A DNA stretch of 64,000 bases from Leucaena leucocephala (GCA_037074615.1 CM073518.1:18304501-18368500); one strand, 5' to 3'; numbered from the stretch's first letter, positions 10,424-22,823 are shown. The notes: generated from the letters alone by a model not told the origin. Translations and numbers: made by a program.

Positions 10424-11398
10424 GATATTTATAAATTCCTTTATCATAACCTCCCTTACATTATCTTTATTTCCGCGGATTAAACTCAAGGGGCTAAATC
10501 TTTCTCTATATCACAAGTCACTCAACAAGCTTACTAATTATGTGATTAGGATTAGCTAAAAATTACAGAGTACATGACTAGATCATGAGTTTTTGAACTA
10601 ATGGAATGTCGCAACTACTCATAGAATAATTGGAGCATAGACCTCATGGAACTGGTGAGGGAAAGCAAGCTCTCATGGAACTCTAAAACAAGTGGGCACG
10701 CTTGGCCAGTCAAAAGAGCTTTGAATCGCGGATTCACCAAGGTTCAAAATATCATCATTTATAATACCCCTCATATACTTCCACAACATCTCATCAAACC
10801 AATTATCATAGGAGTAAGATTTAACAGTATAATAATTCATGATATAATTCCCAACTATTCATAAATATATTCTAAAGCTAATGTCATGATACTGAACCAT
10901 TTTAAACATTTAAACATAACTCTTTCTATAAAAGAAGATCCCACAAGGAAGTTTTTATAAAAGTAATTATAATATGTCTTACAGTATAAATTTCTAGAAG
11001 CTTCATAGGAAAACCAATTACCTATCAGCAAAGTTACGAATTACAAATCTCAATTGCTATTTCCATATTCCAATCGTCATTATACACACACATACATGTT
11101 TAATGGGCTATGGCCCCATTTGCAATATTACTTATACCAAAAATATTAACTTTGATTTATTTCTTGCATATTTTATTTTATGAATGCTCAAATCTTCTTC
11201 TATAACTTATTTATAATTTCCTAAGGTTCCTAAAAATTAAAAAGACTAAACACATGTTGCATGTAACTTCTTACCCAATACTACTGCATACTTAATCATA
11301 ATTATAAAAATAAACTTACTTTAGCATTAACTATAATAGAAAAAGATGAATCTTGAATCTTAATTTCTATCATGGTTAAAAGAATTGATCTACTAAAT
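10424..11398. repeat. start of duplicated unit 1; LTR-like module
   Basis: The counterpart is 35011-36600. Shared landmarks include gtgggcacgcttggccagtc and aagttacgaattacaaatct. The module resembles those at 15092-16277, 36606-37714 and 62000-63960 (repeated motifs of the type cctcatagaacaagtgg, gtcccacaagac, gttacc..tc..caaagttac). I read these as diverged remnants of one long-LTR retrotransposon family, in reverse orientation. No ORF is supported. The first about 105 bases (10424-10528) occur inverted in unit 2. Confidence 0.5.
11139..11153. other. empty site of the SINE at 36159-36324
   Basis: aaaaatattaacttt occurs once here. In unit 2 it is duplicated on both sides of a SINE, so this is the pre-insertion state. 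Confidence 0.8.
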
Positions 11399-14300
11399 TA
11401 TAATGATCTAGGGAATTACAAAGTTAAGGAGCCATTTTATTTAAGTTTATATATTAATTATTGCAATAAAATCACAAAGGGTTACGAGTAGCTGAGTGGT
11501 TGGAAGCGACGGAATTAAACCTGAGGTCTCTGGTTCGAACCCCAGCTCCTGCGGAAGTGATTTTTTATTTTCTTTTTCTGGCAAGCGAAATTACCATTTT
11601 GCCCCTTTGCCTATTTCACCTACTCCCGGCTCCTTTTCCTCATTTCCCTTCTGTGAAGTCTCGTCTCCATGGCAGAGCAGGCGGCAGCGCGACGCGAGGT
11701 GAGGAGCAGGCGTCGGCGAGCGGCGCGGGAAGGAGGTTCACGTTACGCAAGGTCAGCCGTCGTCCTTTTATTCTGGAGCACTTCTTCCCTTTCGTCATTT
11801 TTGGACCGAAGACGCGAGAGAGCAGAGGAGACTTGCTAGAAAGCTTCGCGACGTGTTTCTTCTGTAGCAGCCTCGACCTCCGACTCCCTTCTTCATTCAG
11901 TTGCTGTGTATGAATGGTAGTTTATGAATCTCTCCTTTTTTCCATGGTTTCACCACTGACTCCCCTGCTTTCTTTGATTTTTGTTCCATTTGGGTTCACC
12001 CATTAATTGAGGGATTTTAATTTAAATCACTGATTCAGTTAAGAAAGGAAGAGATTAAAGCTTTTAAACTTGGAATGTAACTTGAATCATGGATCTTGGC
12101 TGCTGCGTGTACTTCCTCCTGTATTGAACCATGACTTTTGAAATTGTGCTCTCAAATTTTTGGGTCTGCTCTGGTTATGGGAAGTTTTCAACTGATTAAA
12201 GTGGAACTTTGAGATGAAATTATGGTTTAAGGGAAGAATGAAACTTTAAACAGAAAAATCAAGCCTTAATCGTGCAACATAGTTGCTGTAGGTGTTTTCT
12301 CTGTTGGGTGTATAATTTATTGTCTTCTTGCTCTATCTGTTTAAGCCGTGAGGGATGAGGGTGGACGAATGGAAATGGATGGGAGGAATCATTGTGGCAC
12401 CTAAATTTGTGTGTGTGGTGGAAACCGTGAAGCTGTGTGTGTGTGTGATGTTCTGTGTTCTCTGTGCCGAGAGCCTGAGGGAAGAGTGAATGAGAGGAGG
12501 TGCGCGCGCGCGTTGTGATACTTGATTTGGAGATATGTGTGTGTGTATAAGTGTGTTTGATTGTGCTGATTTGAAAGAAGATGAGAAATGAGAAAAACAG
12601 AAGGAAGAAGAGATGGAAATGGGAGGTGGATATTATGTTTATTATGTTTTGTTGTTGGTATGCACATGTTTGGTCGCTGAATTGAAGTGTATATATATAC
12701 ATATAACCTGCATACATGCTGAGGGAACTGCTGTATTGATATATAACTGCTGTATGGAAGTTAGATTGTTGTTTTGTGATGACTGAGTGGTTGGAAGTGA
12801 TTTATTACATTATGGATATAGCTGGGTAAGGGTTGTTCGATGTATGAGCAAGGGAGGTTAATTTCGTTGATTAATATGGTCATTGAGAAAGTTAGATGTT
12901 TGAATGTTGAGGTAGTTTGGTAATGTGGACGCCATGGGTTTTGAACATGAAGCTAGAAACCAATTGGAAAACTAATGAAAGTAAATTGTTGGAATTGAAA
13001 GTTAAAGGGAAAATGATGATGATATACTTTCATGATGTGAGAACTTGGATTAATAGTGGAATAGTTAATTTGTTAAATTATTCTTCTATTGATTAAGAGA
13101 ATAATTCTTTTGAAACTTAGAGTGTAAAAGGGATAGATGATAGTTATTAATGAAATGTTTTATCTTGGGGACTTAGGTAATTCAAGAAGAGAAATGAGGA
13201 TACAGAAGCATGGCCGTGGAATGTGGTCTTTGGGTTAAACTAAATTTATGAATATGTACATGCATAAGCTTGCTGTTTTGGGTTAAGAGACTTAGGGAAT
13301 TATGGCCAAATGATGATGCGATGTTTGAATAGTTAGGATGCACTTGTTAAAGGGCATATGTAAATTAGTGTGATGGTAACAAGTTAAGGGGAAATAGTTA
13401 TAAATGTGGGGGAAATTTGTCCCTTATGGATTATGGAGAAGAAAGGTGAAAATTTTAGGAGGCTTTTGGGTTGTGATATTGATGCTGTCAAGAGACCGAA
13501 ATGGTTGATGAACTGATATTTTAGTCATGGCATTATATTTTAAAACTTCGAATGATAATATTATTAGAACTGAAAATTTCCAGATTATAAGATGAAGGTA
13601 TAGATGATTGTTGATTGATAAAGATTGAGGCTTAAGAGGTGATTATGTAGTTAGGGATATAAGCATGTTGGTGTGCTATTTAAAATTGAAATTCAGAGGG
13701 AGGAGGACGCTGTTGTTCTGGTTTTGAAACTGAAGAATATATATATAAATGTTGATTTGGTGCTGCTGGTTTTATTTTGAAAAGAGAGAGAGAGAGAGAG
13801 AAAAGAAGAAGAAGGACGTTGCTGCTGAATGTGAATTGATGTTGTGGGTGTGTTTGAGTATAGGGAGAATGGCTAGAATGAAATATTGAAACTGAAAGTG
13901 CAAAGCATTGGTTGTTCTGATATATATATATATATATACATATTGTAGGCGCAGTATTGTATTTTTTTAGTGTTTTGGCTGGTATTCCTATGTGGTGTTT
14001 GGTTGTGTTCATTGAAATATATTTAATTATTTGACATTTCAGTTAAATGTTAATTTTAGCATGATTTACGAAAAGTGAGCATATGAACTCATAGCTTTAC
14101 ATGTTTTAAATGATTTATTTAAATTACATTATTGAATATTTATTCATATGGATTGACAAAATCTTTTAAATGATTTATCGTAAATGTTCATGCTGGGGAG
14201 GTTTTATGATTATGAACAATTTTAATAAAAATTGTTGCATTGAAAGTGTTATTGTTATTAAATGCCAAATCAACCCCCATGCATGTTGGAAAGGTTTTAG

Positions 14301-15086
14301 AGGACTGAATACAGAACGCTGGTTACTAACAGCAGTACTGTTAGTCCTTGGTGCACCATGGTTAAACCCGAGCTCGCTTATTATTCGTGGGATTTATTCT
14401 CGCGCCTGTTTTGTGACCTCAAGCCGTGTCTGATTGGTTAGTTATCCTCGTGGACTGTGTGTCCACTCCTGTTTCATTCTGTCGAAGTCCTACGGAAAAA
14501 GTATTATTTCGAAACGATTGTTTCAAACGGGTTTTCTGAAAAGAAAACGTTTACTGAACTATTCATTTCAAAATTACGAAACTTTATGATTTATGCTTTA
14601 AATGTATTGAAATTAATTATTTCTATATTTCAAACTATATCTTTGGAATGTTATTAACGACTAGATTATTTTGGATTCAGATAGTGCCGTCGACCCTAAC
14701 TATCCAGCTGAGCAGTGAAGAGCCTCCGAGTGCATCCGAGCAGCTTTTATGGACGTATCGTCTTATCATGTAATTAAATATTTTAAAAACACGTGTATTA
14801 TTTTGTTAGAAGTTCAGTTGCTCCTCTTAACTTATAGATAAGATTCTGATTGTTTTAGAAAATATCTATAATCAATTTGAAACATTCATAGTTTGTTTTA
14901 GGGTCTTCAGGAGGTCAGTTATATAGACGATCCTACCAACAGTCCTACAGATGATTTGCGCTTTGATTTAAATGTAATTGACATTATGATTATTAATTTG
15001 AACGTTTTAGTTACGACTGAAGGCTTAAGGAATATGAATTTATTCATATTCCGTACCGGTCATGGCTCAAATTTCGAGACGTGACA
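11399..15086 (+). mobile_element. solo LTR 1 (long-LTR retrotransposon)
   Basis: A 3.69-kb sequence related along its length to 37720-40978. It starts tataatgatctagg (the other copy has the canonical tgtaatgatctagg) and ends gacgtgaca. It is flanked by a 5-bp TSD taaat (11394-11398, 15087-15091). No internal protein-coding region is present, so I call it a solo LTR left by LTR-LTR recombination. The length and the ...gacgtgaca end fit plant Ty3/gypsy elements of the Tekay/Del type, which is inference. The matching place in unit 2 (near 36600) is uninterrupted. Short ORFs in TG- and GA-rich stretches (for example 12259-12717) are not convincing genes. Confidence 0.8.
11479..11554 (+). other. 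tRNA-like sequence inside solo LTR 1
   Basis: A-box-like gtagctgagtggttgg and B-box-like ctggttcgaaccccag lie at tRNA-like spacing about 80 bases from the LTR start. The same arrangement occurs at 37799-37873 in the other LTR copy. I could not fold it into a convincing tRNA: the acceptor ends do not pair well. It may be an old SINE insertion or a pol III-like promoter element of the LTR. Confidence 0.45.
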
Positions 15087-15091
15087 TAAAT

Positions 15092-16277
15092 CACATTAAA
15101 TCATAATTAATTAACACACTCTTGAGTAACAATAATACACAGCACTTGTTATGTCATATAAGCATCCTTATATTGAACAAACTATCATTCACCACTTACA
15201 ACTTAGTACTCAAACTACACATATTAACTAAACAAATGAAATGATAACATAAGTGTGACAATATACTGAAATCAACATATAAACATTAATCAGCGGAGAT
15301 GCTACGAGTCACCAACGAAGTTGTACTCCACTTGAACCTTCCTTGATACCCCTCGTTTATAACTCTCACTAGAAAAATGTAAAAGTAATGGAGTGAGATA
15401 AATGTCTCAGTAATCAGCTATCCTACTCACAACACATACTAGCACGTGCTCATGAGATGTTAGATGAGACAATTATAAAACAACATTTTTATATATAATC
15501 CAACATGTACATTCACATTGTATCATGAATAGTTGTAGTACATGTAACAGTCAAAATCGTAGTATACAAGTAATTAAAATCATGGTACTTATAAAATCCC
15601 TTGTCATAATCTTCCTTATATCCTCTTTATTTTTGTTGATTGAACTTACAGACTAAGTCTCTACCCATGTGATGTAGATCGACTAGAGAACACATAACAC
15701 ATAACTGAACTGTGGGTTCTCCCTCATGAAATTAATATGATGTCATAGCTCATCATATAACAAGTGGAGCATAGACACTCATAGTATGGGGTAGGACAAT
15801 GTAACCCCTCATAGAACAAGTAGTACAATGGGCCAGCCAAAGAGCTTCGAATGGTGGCCTCACCACATGGTATACTAAATAATTGCCTCCCTTTCAAATT
15901 CTATCATTCCGAATCATATAGAACAATAGTTTTAAAGCACAACAACCGATAATACAATTCTTAACAATATAAAATAACATATTCTCAGTTCAAGTTCATA
16001 GTACTCGCCAAACAAATATATTCAATACATTTTCTTTTATAAAAGAGAGTCCCTCAAGACTATATTTTTCACAAAATATCACATCTATATCTCATAACAT
16101 TCTAAAATAGTTTCTAATAAATAAATAAATAGGCTGTTTGAAAGACTCAGAAACATATACTAGCATGCACAATAGATAGAAAGCTAGTTACATTTCACCA
16201 AAGTTACAAAATAAATCACAACCGCGATGTCGTACTTAAAATTGGCATAGTCAAGGTTCAAATACAATCAGAGTTAT
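15092..16277. repeat. LTR-like module, unit 1
   Basis: The counterpart is 36606-37714 plus 40984-41110, in the same order. Landmarks are cacagcacttgttatgtcat, aacattaatcag, catgaatagttgtagtacat and gggccagccaaagagcttcg. No coding sequence. It is the second LTR-like module of unit 1. Confidence 0.55.
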
Positions 16278-17738
16278 ACCTTATTGATAAGCAGGTCGGA
16301 TTGTCTCCTTCCGACCCATCAAAATAAGTGATATTTGCACCCAATAATGTAGTATAAGGCACAACCCTATCATTCTTCTCGAGGAGTTTTTCTATTGAAG
16401 ACCTAACGTATTTGTGACAAAATTATTAAAAACCTGAGTGAAAGTAAAATGGGTTTTGGGGTTTGATTGATTTTTGGATGCAATAAAGTAAATATTTTTG
16501 AATTTTTGATTTAGATGAAAACGAGTTGGTTTATGAAAGTAGTATGTGATGATATACTCTTGATGATGAAAACGTATCTATCTTTGCTCTTAATTTGATA
16601 TGGAGTTTTTGAAATCACTAAGTCTTAAACAAATCTTCAATCGATCGATTGAGTCTAGAGTATTAATATTCCTTAAACTCCTTTGATCAAAGCTAATTTA
16701 AGGAATCTTAATGCACTGTTAAAATTCACTTAGTGTGTAACAGAAATCAAATGATAAAAATGCCCTCGAAGGATTGTCGATCGACAAACCCTAGATTTCA
16801 AGCAATTGAATTAATTAGCAACGATCATTGATAACAGTTTAACTACCTTAAAATCGAAACTGAAATATTATATTTAAACGACATTCGAAATATCCAAAGT
16901 CAATTATAATATTCTAATATGAGAATAGTCAATCGACACTCAAAACCTTGTTCATACAATGAAACCCTAGATCTAGAAGCATCAAAATATGAAAGGTGCA
17001 GATTAAAACAGAAAAAACTCCCCAGTGCAGTCCATTAGCTCAAGACACGAGATCCACCATCAAGATACTAATGGTTTAGCCTCTCATGACTCCTATTATG
17101 TTGCAATCGCTGTTCAAATATGGGTCATGGAGAAAGCAGAAAGTGAGATGAAGAGATGAATGATGGCAGAGGTGTGTAGGAAGCAGAGAGAGAGAGTAGA
17201 TAGAATTCAAGCACTGCTTCTTAGCCTAATCAGGTCGAAAAATAGCCTCCTAGACGTTTGCGGCTTGCCTCTCCTTTTAACAACAGGTTGACCTAATCAA
17301 AAACGCGTAACTTCACGACTGTCTTCTTTGGTCGTGACCAGATCTATGTTTTGGTCACGACCTGTAAATACAGAGAAACTTCCTAAGAGAAATTAGGTCG
17401 CGACCTGTGGACACTTTGGTCGCGACTAGAATACACAGAAGCTGCTTACTTGATTTTCTTCTCTCTTGTGATTTCTTTTATGCTCACATTAGTTCTTGAT
17501 TTTCCTCCAAAGTACCTTCAAATGCAAAATCAAAGCTTACTATAAAAGTCCCATCAGTAAAAGAATGCATAATTACAGTTTGGAGGAGTTAATTTTACCA
17601 TTTTACCCTTAAAATAGCATATTGCCAAGCACAATTATGTATTACCATAAAAGTACAATTACAGGCATAAATGAATGGTAAAACTATTATAAACCATTAA
17701 AAATGTCGCAGAAACCATACACAAATTATGTCTTATCA
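16278..17738. other. 1.46-kb segment present only in unit 1
   Basis: Unit 2 passes directly from cagagttat to tgtaatccttttt at 41109. Here the two sides are separated by 1.46 kb bordered by gttat (16273-16277 and 17739-17743). It may be an insertion in unit 1 or a deletion in unit 2. The text near 16300-16400 continues the LTR-like style. Near 17330-17427 the palindromic motif ggtcgcgacc occurs four times. No ORF is supported. Confidence 0.5.
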
Positions 17739-17743
17739 GTTAT

Positions 17744-19017
17744 CCTTTTTATTACTAGAATAAGTTATTCCCAAATTTATTGCTTCTCATTCTACCTTGA
17801 GTTTTCATTTTTGTCTCTGGATTCTATTACATAAGGCTCTTATGTGAATACAACAATAATTCAACAAAATAACCTCAAAGGATCTCTAAACTAGTTCATA
17901 TTAGCATTATTTTATCATTAATAAGCTATTTAGAAAGTTAGAGAGTTGATTTTCCCAAAGTTTGACGGAGTTACTCATATTGTTGAGTGATGTATTTCCT
18001 GAAGGTAATACACTTTCAAACTGAACATATGTGGTGAATAAAATTTTATGCTTGATGGGTTTGTCATACAAAAAATACACACCTACTTGAATGACTGTAT
18101 AATATACAAAAATGAGTATGAATAGCTGAATAAGTGCCCTAAATGTGGCACTTCAATATACAAAGTAAAGAAAGACGATAGTGATTGTGAAGAGATGACA
18201 AAAAACTCTCCTTTAACGGTGTTGTGAGTTTAAGTGCTTGTTTGCTAATGTCATAAATGCAAATAACCTACGATGACACTCTGATGAGAAAATAAGCGAT
18301 GGACCACTTCGTTACCCAGCTAATTCTACTCAATAGAAACAATAGATAAAAAAATTTACTAAATTTGGTAGTGAACCAAGAAACCTTCGACTTGGGCTCT
18401 GTACAAACAGAATAAATCTATTTGGTAATCTCAGTAGCGAACATGGTGCTTGACTGGTTCTACTACTTACAACTTGCCTTCTAGGTTATGTATGAAGCGA
18501 AAATATATCATATTGTCTTTGATGATCTCGGAGCCTAAACAATTAGGAAATGATATATGATTAGATTTTTCACCTCTATATTACTTTCCTAATTATTTTG
18601 TTCCTTCTTAATTTGCAGCATCTCAATATTAAAATGAGATATGATCAGGTTGACATCAACTCAATGAGGGATGATTTGGCTAACTTAATTATAAATAACC
18701 TTCATGATTGCTAATTGATATTTTGATTAGGTTTTCTAGTTGTATATAGTTGAACCATTTGCATTCATGACTAACTAGGAAGGATAATTTTATCTTTATC
18801 ATTGAAACTTTTGTTGAATTATTCATTGATTATTTTGGTTATTCAATTGGATTTGGGAATTGATTACCACATAATTTGCTAGCTGAAAATTTGATTGTTT
18901 GAATTTTTTAGAATGCAGGGTGGTAAAATACTAAATTTGAGAGAAATATTAAAAGACACAAGATTTCCATGGCGGTTATTTAAAAAATTGCCGTTAAAAG
19001 ATATTTAGAAAATATAG
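17744..19017. repeat. sequence shared with 41111-42368; outer CACTA-like DNA
   Basis: Closely similar to unit 2 throughout (for example gtagtgaaccaagaaacctt and aggttgacatcaa). The last part, about 18970-19017, carries gccgttaaaag-type repeats typical of CACTA subterminal regions. The inner CACTA at 19021 therefore seems nested in an older CACTA-like element whose other end is at about 23000. No gene seen. Confidence 0.45.
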
Positions 19018-20155
19018 TTTCACTACTAGGAAAACCATTTATCACAGAGCTACTTTACGGCGGTTATAAGAAAAATCGTCATAAAAAAAAGGTAGTAACA
19101 TTTTTGTAAATAAATTCAATTTTAAAAACTTTTAATGGCTGTTTTTATAAAAACTATGATTAAAATTAAAGTCATCAGGTAGGACTTTTAATGGTAGTTT
19201 TTTATAAAAACCGCAGTTAAAGACTCACTTTTAACAGTCATTTTTTAAAAATGTCGAAAAAATTTCTCACAAAATTTTAAAAACCCTGGACCCGATTTTA
19301 GTTTCATTTTTACTTTTTACAACCATCTGTGGTCTCGTTTCTCTTTCCTATCACCACAGACTTTGACAATCAAGGTCATTTTCTAGCATTTTTTCCTTAA
19401 TTTTGGTGTTCATTTCAGTCATTAATGTCGTTTTCCATCGTCTCCATCGTTGTTCTCTATCATGAAAGTTGTAAGTTACCGTTTAACTTCTTCATTTTCT
19501 CATTTTTCTTGCTTTTTTGATTATTTATTATTTATAAACTGTAATACATCATATAACAAAAGTTGACCGTGGTTCTTCTTCATTTATTGTTTATAAATTT
19601 AATACATCAGGAGTTTGAAGAATTTTAATAGCAAAAGCTTTTTAGATTTTTAACCTTTTCGCCAGATCTATAACTTTTTCTTTAGATCTTCAACTTTTTA
19701 GTGAGGCTGACCATGGTAACTAATAGGGGTGTGCATGGGCAGGGCTGGGCAGGGCAGCCCCCCCGCCCGGTGCCCTGCCCGAAAAATGTATGGGCTACAT
19801 TTTGCAGCCCGGTGCCCGGCCCTGCCCGGTAAAAGCCCTAACTATGTCGGGCTGGGCATGGGCGGGCTGGGCATGGGCGGGCTGGGCATGCCCAAATAGT
19901 GATGTCCTGCTCATATTGTGAGAAAAAAATCTGCAATCATAAATTTCTAAAATAATACAATATTTATGTCTTAAAGATTTAAAAAATATTTATAATCAAC
20001 TAAAAACAAGGCGACAACAAGATAATTAAAGTTTTGAAGTCCATTACAATTAAAATGATCTTCAGTCATCAGTAGTCATCATATTCTCCCTTCCAAGCAT
20101 AGCATCTAGAAAAAAAATAAAAGAAAAACTACGTTACATAATAGTCCAGAATCAA

Positions 20156-20847
20156 AATGGAAACTTGACACATACACAGAACAACGCTGCCATGATAGTC
20201 CAGAATCAAAACCATATCACTAACAAAAAAGCCTTGTTCTTTACATGTAAGCAAAGATCACCAAGTCAAAACAATGAAGCTTCAATTAGTAATGACATTT
20301 GATGTTCTTATGCATGAACATCATGTTGAAACAAAACAGAATCAGCAAGTGTATGTGCAGAAACATATATGCAGAAACATGGATACACGAAGAACTTTCA
20401 CCCCCAAAATGGAAACTTGACACATACACAGAACAACACTGCCATGATAGTCCAGAATCAAAACCATATCACTAACAAAAAAGCCTTGTTCTTTACATGT
20501 AAGCAAAGATCACCAAGTCAAAACAATGAAGCTTCAATTAGTAATGACATTTGATGTTCTTATGCATGAACATCATGTTGAAACAAAACAGAATCAGCAA
20601 GTGTATGTGCAGAAACATATATGCAGAAACATGGATACACGAAGAACTTTCACCCCCAAAATGGAAACTTGACACATACACAGAACAACACTGCCATGAT
20701 AGTCCAGAATCAAAACCATATCACTAACAAAAAAGCCTTGTTCTTTACATGTAAGCAAAGATCACCAAGTCAAAACAATGAAGCTTCAATTAGTAATGAC
20801 ATTTGATGTTCTTATGCATGAACATCATGTTGAAACAAAACAGAATC
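20156..20847. repeat. 252-bp tandem repeat, about 2.75 copies
   Basis: Copies start at about 20156, 20408 and 20660 with near-identical sequence (starting aatggaaacttgacacat); the last is cut at about 20847. An identical 61-residue open frame in the second and third copies is a by-product of the repeat. It lies inside the hAT element, and the near-identity points to recent amplification. Confidence 0.85.
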
Positions 20848-21045
20848 AGATCCAATTCTTAGTTTTTTAGTTTAGGTAAAAATAGGGTAAGTTCTATGTT
20901 GATCGAATCACAACTGCAAAGTACAAATTGTGACTGCTAAAGGCTAATGTCTAAAAGCCAAAAGGAACTGCCAGAAACAAATTGGTAATATCCATGATCT
21001 ATATTGCATAATTTACTAAAAGTTATTTTGTGATTCTCCAAACAG

Positions 21046-21512
21046 GCTACAATTGGTATTGATTTTCTATCTAAAACTATGTATCTTGAAGATCGAACTG
21101 TCCGACTGCGGTTATGGTAAGATGTGGTGTCATCATCTCATAAGAGGAAAGGGAAAGGGAAAGTTTTGTGGAAGTGGTCTGGCACCATCATTGTTCTGTT
21201 TCATCTAAATTTAAAATGAAAGCAAGAAAAGGCATTTCTAACAGATGTGGGTAATTATAGAATTGCTTGGTAAATTTGGTCTTGCAGTTTGAGAATATGG
21301 TGCATATGGATATGCATTTATGGTCTATAAAAGTTATAGGTGTTTAGTTGGCAGATCTTTAGTTTCTATATTACCAATTTTATTTCCCTTTTCCCTGCTA
21401 AAATAATTCTTTGTATGTGTTTGGATAGGGATACTGCTGGACAGGAAAGATTTAGAAGTCTTATTACAAGCTATATTAGAGACTCATCTTTTGCTGTTAT
21501 TGTATATGAATT
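21046..21512 (+). pseudogene. captured fragment of a RAB6/RABH-type small GTPase gene
   Basis: Exon 21046-21116 (after acceptor ccaaacag, before donor gtaag) encodes ATIGIDFLSKTMYLED and RTVRLRLW. Exon 21429 to about 21512 (after acceptor ggatag) encodes WDTAGQERFRSLI, TSYIRDSSFAVIVY. The split Trp codon (TG|G) is in phase across a 312-base intron (21117-21428). This is the switch I/switch II region of RAB6-class GTPases (plant RABH1), which act in Golgi transport; DTAGQE is the G3 motif. Only about 50 residues remain. The P-loop, the NKxD and the C-terminal cysteines are absent, and the frame diverges after VIVY. Compared with the RABH family as I recall it, Q becomes R in RLRLW and P becomes T in LITSYI. 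The retained intron shows a DNA-level capture by the hAT element, not a retrocopy. Confidence 0.85.
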
Positions 21513-22823
21513 GTTTCTGTGTTGCGTATGAGGCATGTAAGAATTCCTTATTGTTCATTAGGCTAAATGGATGTTTCCGTTGTGAGCCAAGTATATATTC
21601 TCTGAGTGAAAAGAAAATCTATATTTGCTGCTAGGCTTTTAGTGTCTTGGCTTCAAAGCTTATAAGTTCTTTAGGCTTCAAAGCTATCCTTCATCTCTTT
21701 GCTGTATATTAGGTGTATTGTGCTGATACTGTAAGTCCTTTGTTTTACTAACATTCAAGAAGTACATTCCATCATTGAATCCAGAACATGAAGGAGAAGA
21801 AAAAAATAAAATTTCAATTTGCAAGAGATGAACAGTTGAACACTATCGGGACTCGGGAGACCCACATATCCAAATACCTCTATGTAGTATGTATCTTGTT
21901 CAAAAATTTAAAAAACCCTTGAGGAGGGATATAGTACCTGAAAAATCTGAACTGAGCTCTCCTTCCCTTGAATGATTTGTGCAGAACTGCAGATATGGAG
22001 ATCAAGAGAGGAGGTTTTCGCAGAGCTTAAGTGTGGTGTGGGTAAAGACGTAAAGTGATGAACTGAAAGACGGAACTGTAGAAGCAAAACTGTGACTGCA
22101 GATATGGAGATTGGCGATCACGATTCGCGAGCTCAGGGAGAGGAATTGATAGCCGACGGGAGCAAGCAGTGAACCCTAAGCGAGCCCTCTTTCGGTCTTT
22201 CCGTCTTTCGTGTAAGAACTAAGAAGCATACCCTGAAATATGAATGGCTGAATGTCATAAGAAGCATATATCACCGGGCCGGGCCAAACGGGCAGGGCAT
22301 CAACCCCTGCCCGATGCCCGGCCCTGCCCGAATATTAGCCCTGCCCAAAATTGCCTATTTTTTTCCGGGCCATTTTTTACCGGGCTGGGCAGGGCATTTT
22401 TTGGCCGGGCCCGGGTGGGCGCACCGGGCCATGGGCATCTTGCACAGCCCTAGTAACTAATAGTGGATTTCGGCAGATGGACCTTATTAGAAGGAACTCG
22501 ATAGAGCTTTAATGGAATAAGTTTATGGATTTTTAGTTTCTTCATCAAATTTTTTACTTCTTCTCTCCAGATCTAGTCTGATACTTTAGATAAGTATGAT
22601 CTAGGTGACTGATGGTGGGTGTAAGTCGAGGAAAGTAAAAAAATAAAATTCAAGCAATTAAAAGCAACTTTTGAAAAATTATTGTGAAAAGTTACCTTTA
22701 ACGGCAGTTATAAAACCACGTTAAAAGGTATACTTACAATGGCGGTGAAATTCAAGGCACTCCCAAAATCGCCGTAAAATGTCACTTTTAACTGTCATTA
22801 TAAGCAATTTTCTAGTAGTGTTT

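Larger units (their letters stand above)
19724..22452 (+). mobile_element. Pack-type hAT element carrying a RAB GTPase gene fragment
   Basis: Ends are taggggtgtgcatgggc and (reversed) tagggctgtgcaagatgccc, with a perfect 8-bp TSD gtaactaa (19716-19723, 22453-22460), which is diagnostic of the hAT superfamily. Both subterminal regions are GC-rich (repeated gggctgggcatgggc; gccctgcccg), contrasting with the AT-rich surroundings. The interior holds a 252-bp tandem repeat and a captured gene fragment with its intron, and no transposase. A related small element sits at 33674-34461. Confidence 0.85.
19021..22820 (+). mobile_element. CACTA-type DNA transposon, non-autonomous, unit 1 copy
   Basis: Terminal inverted repeats are cactactaggaaaa (19021) and ttttctagtagtg (ending 22820), with 3-bp TSD ttt on each side (19018-19020, 22821-22823). 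Many short subterminal repeats of the type taacggcggttataaaa lie in both orientations, as in Spm/En-type elements. No transposase is present. A hAT element is inserted at 19724-22452. The unit 2 copy (42372-42979) has lost the interior. Confidence 0.75.

Noticed and set aside
12259..12717. Open frames of 88-152 codons in solo LTR 1 and similar ones at 38364-39052 in solo LTR 2
   Set aside because: They lie in TG/CA-rich low-complexity DNA, are His/Thr- or Cys/Val-rich, and are not conserved between the two LTR copies.
20369..20806. Two identical 61-residue open frames
   Set aside because: They are a by-product of the 252-bp tandem repeat; no start context or family supports a gene.
20156..20847. 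Regular repeats that could suggest a CRISPR-like array
   Set aside because: The period is 252 bp with no short repeat/unique spacer structure, in plant DNA inside a transposon.
22244..22453. Gly/Pro/Arg-rich open frame, with a similar one at 33514-33846
   Set aside because: These cover the GC-rich subterminal regions of the hAT elements, which give open frames by composition.
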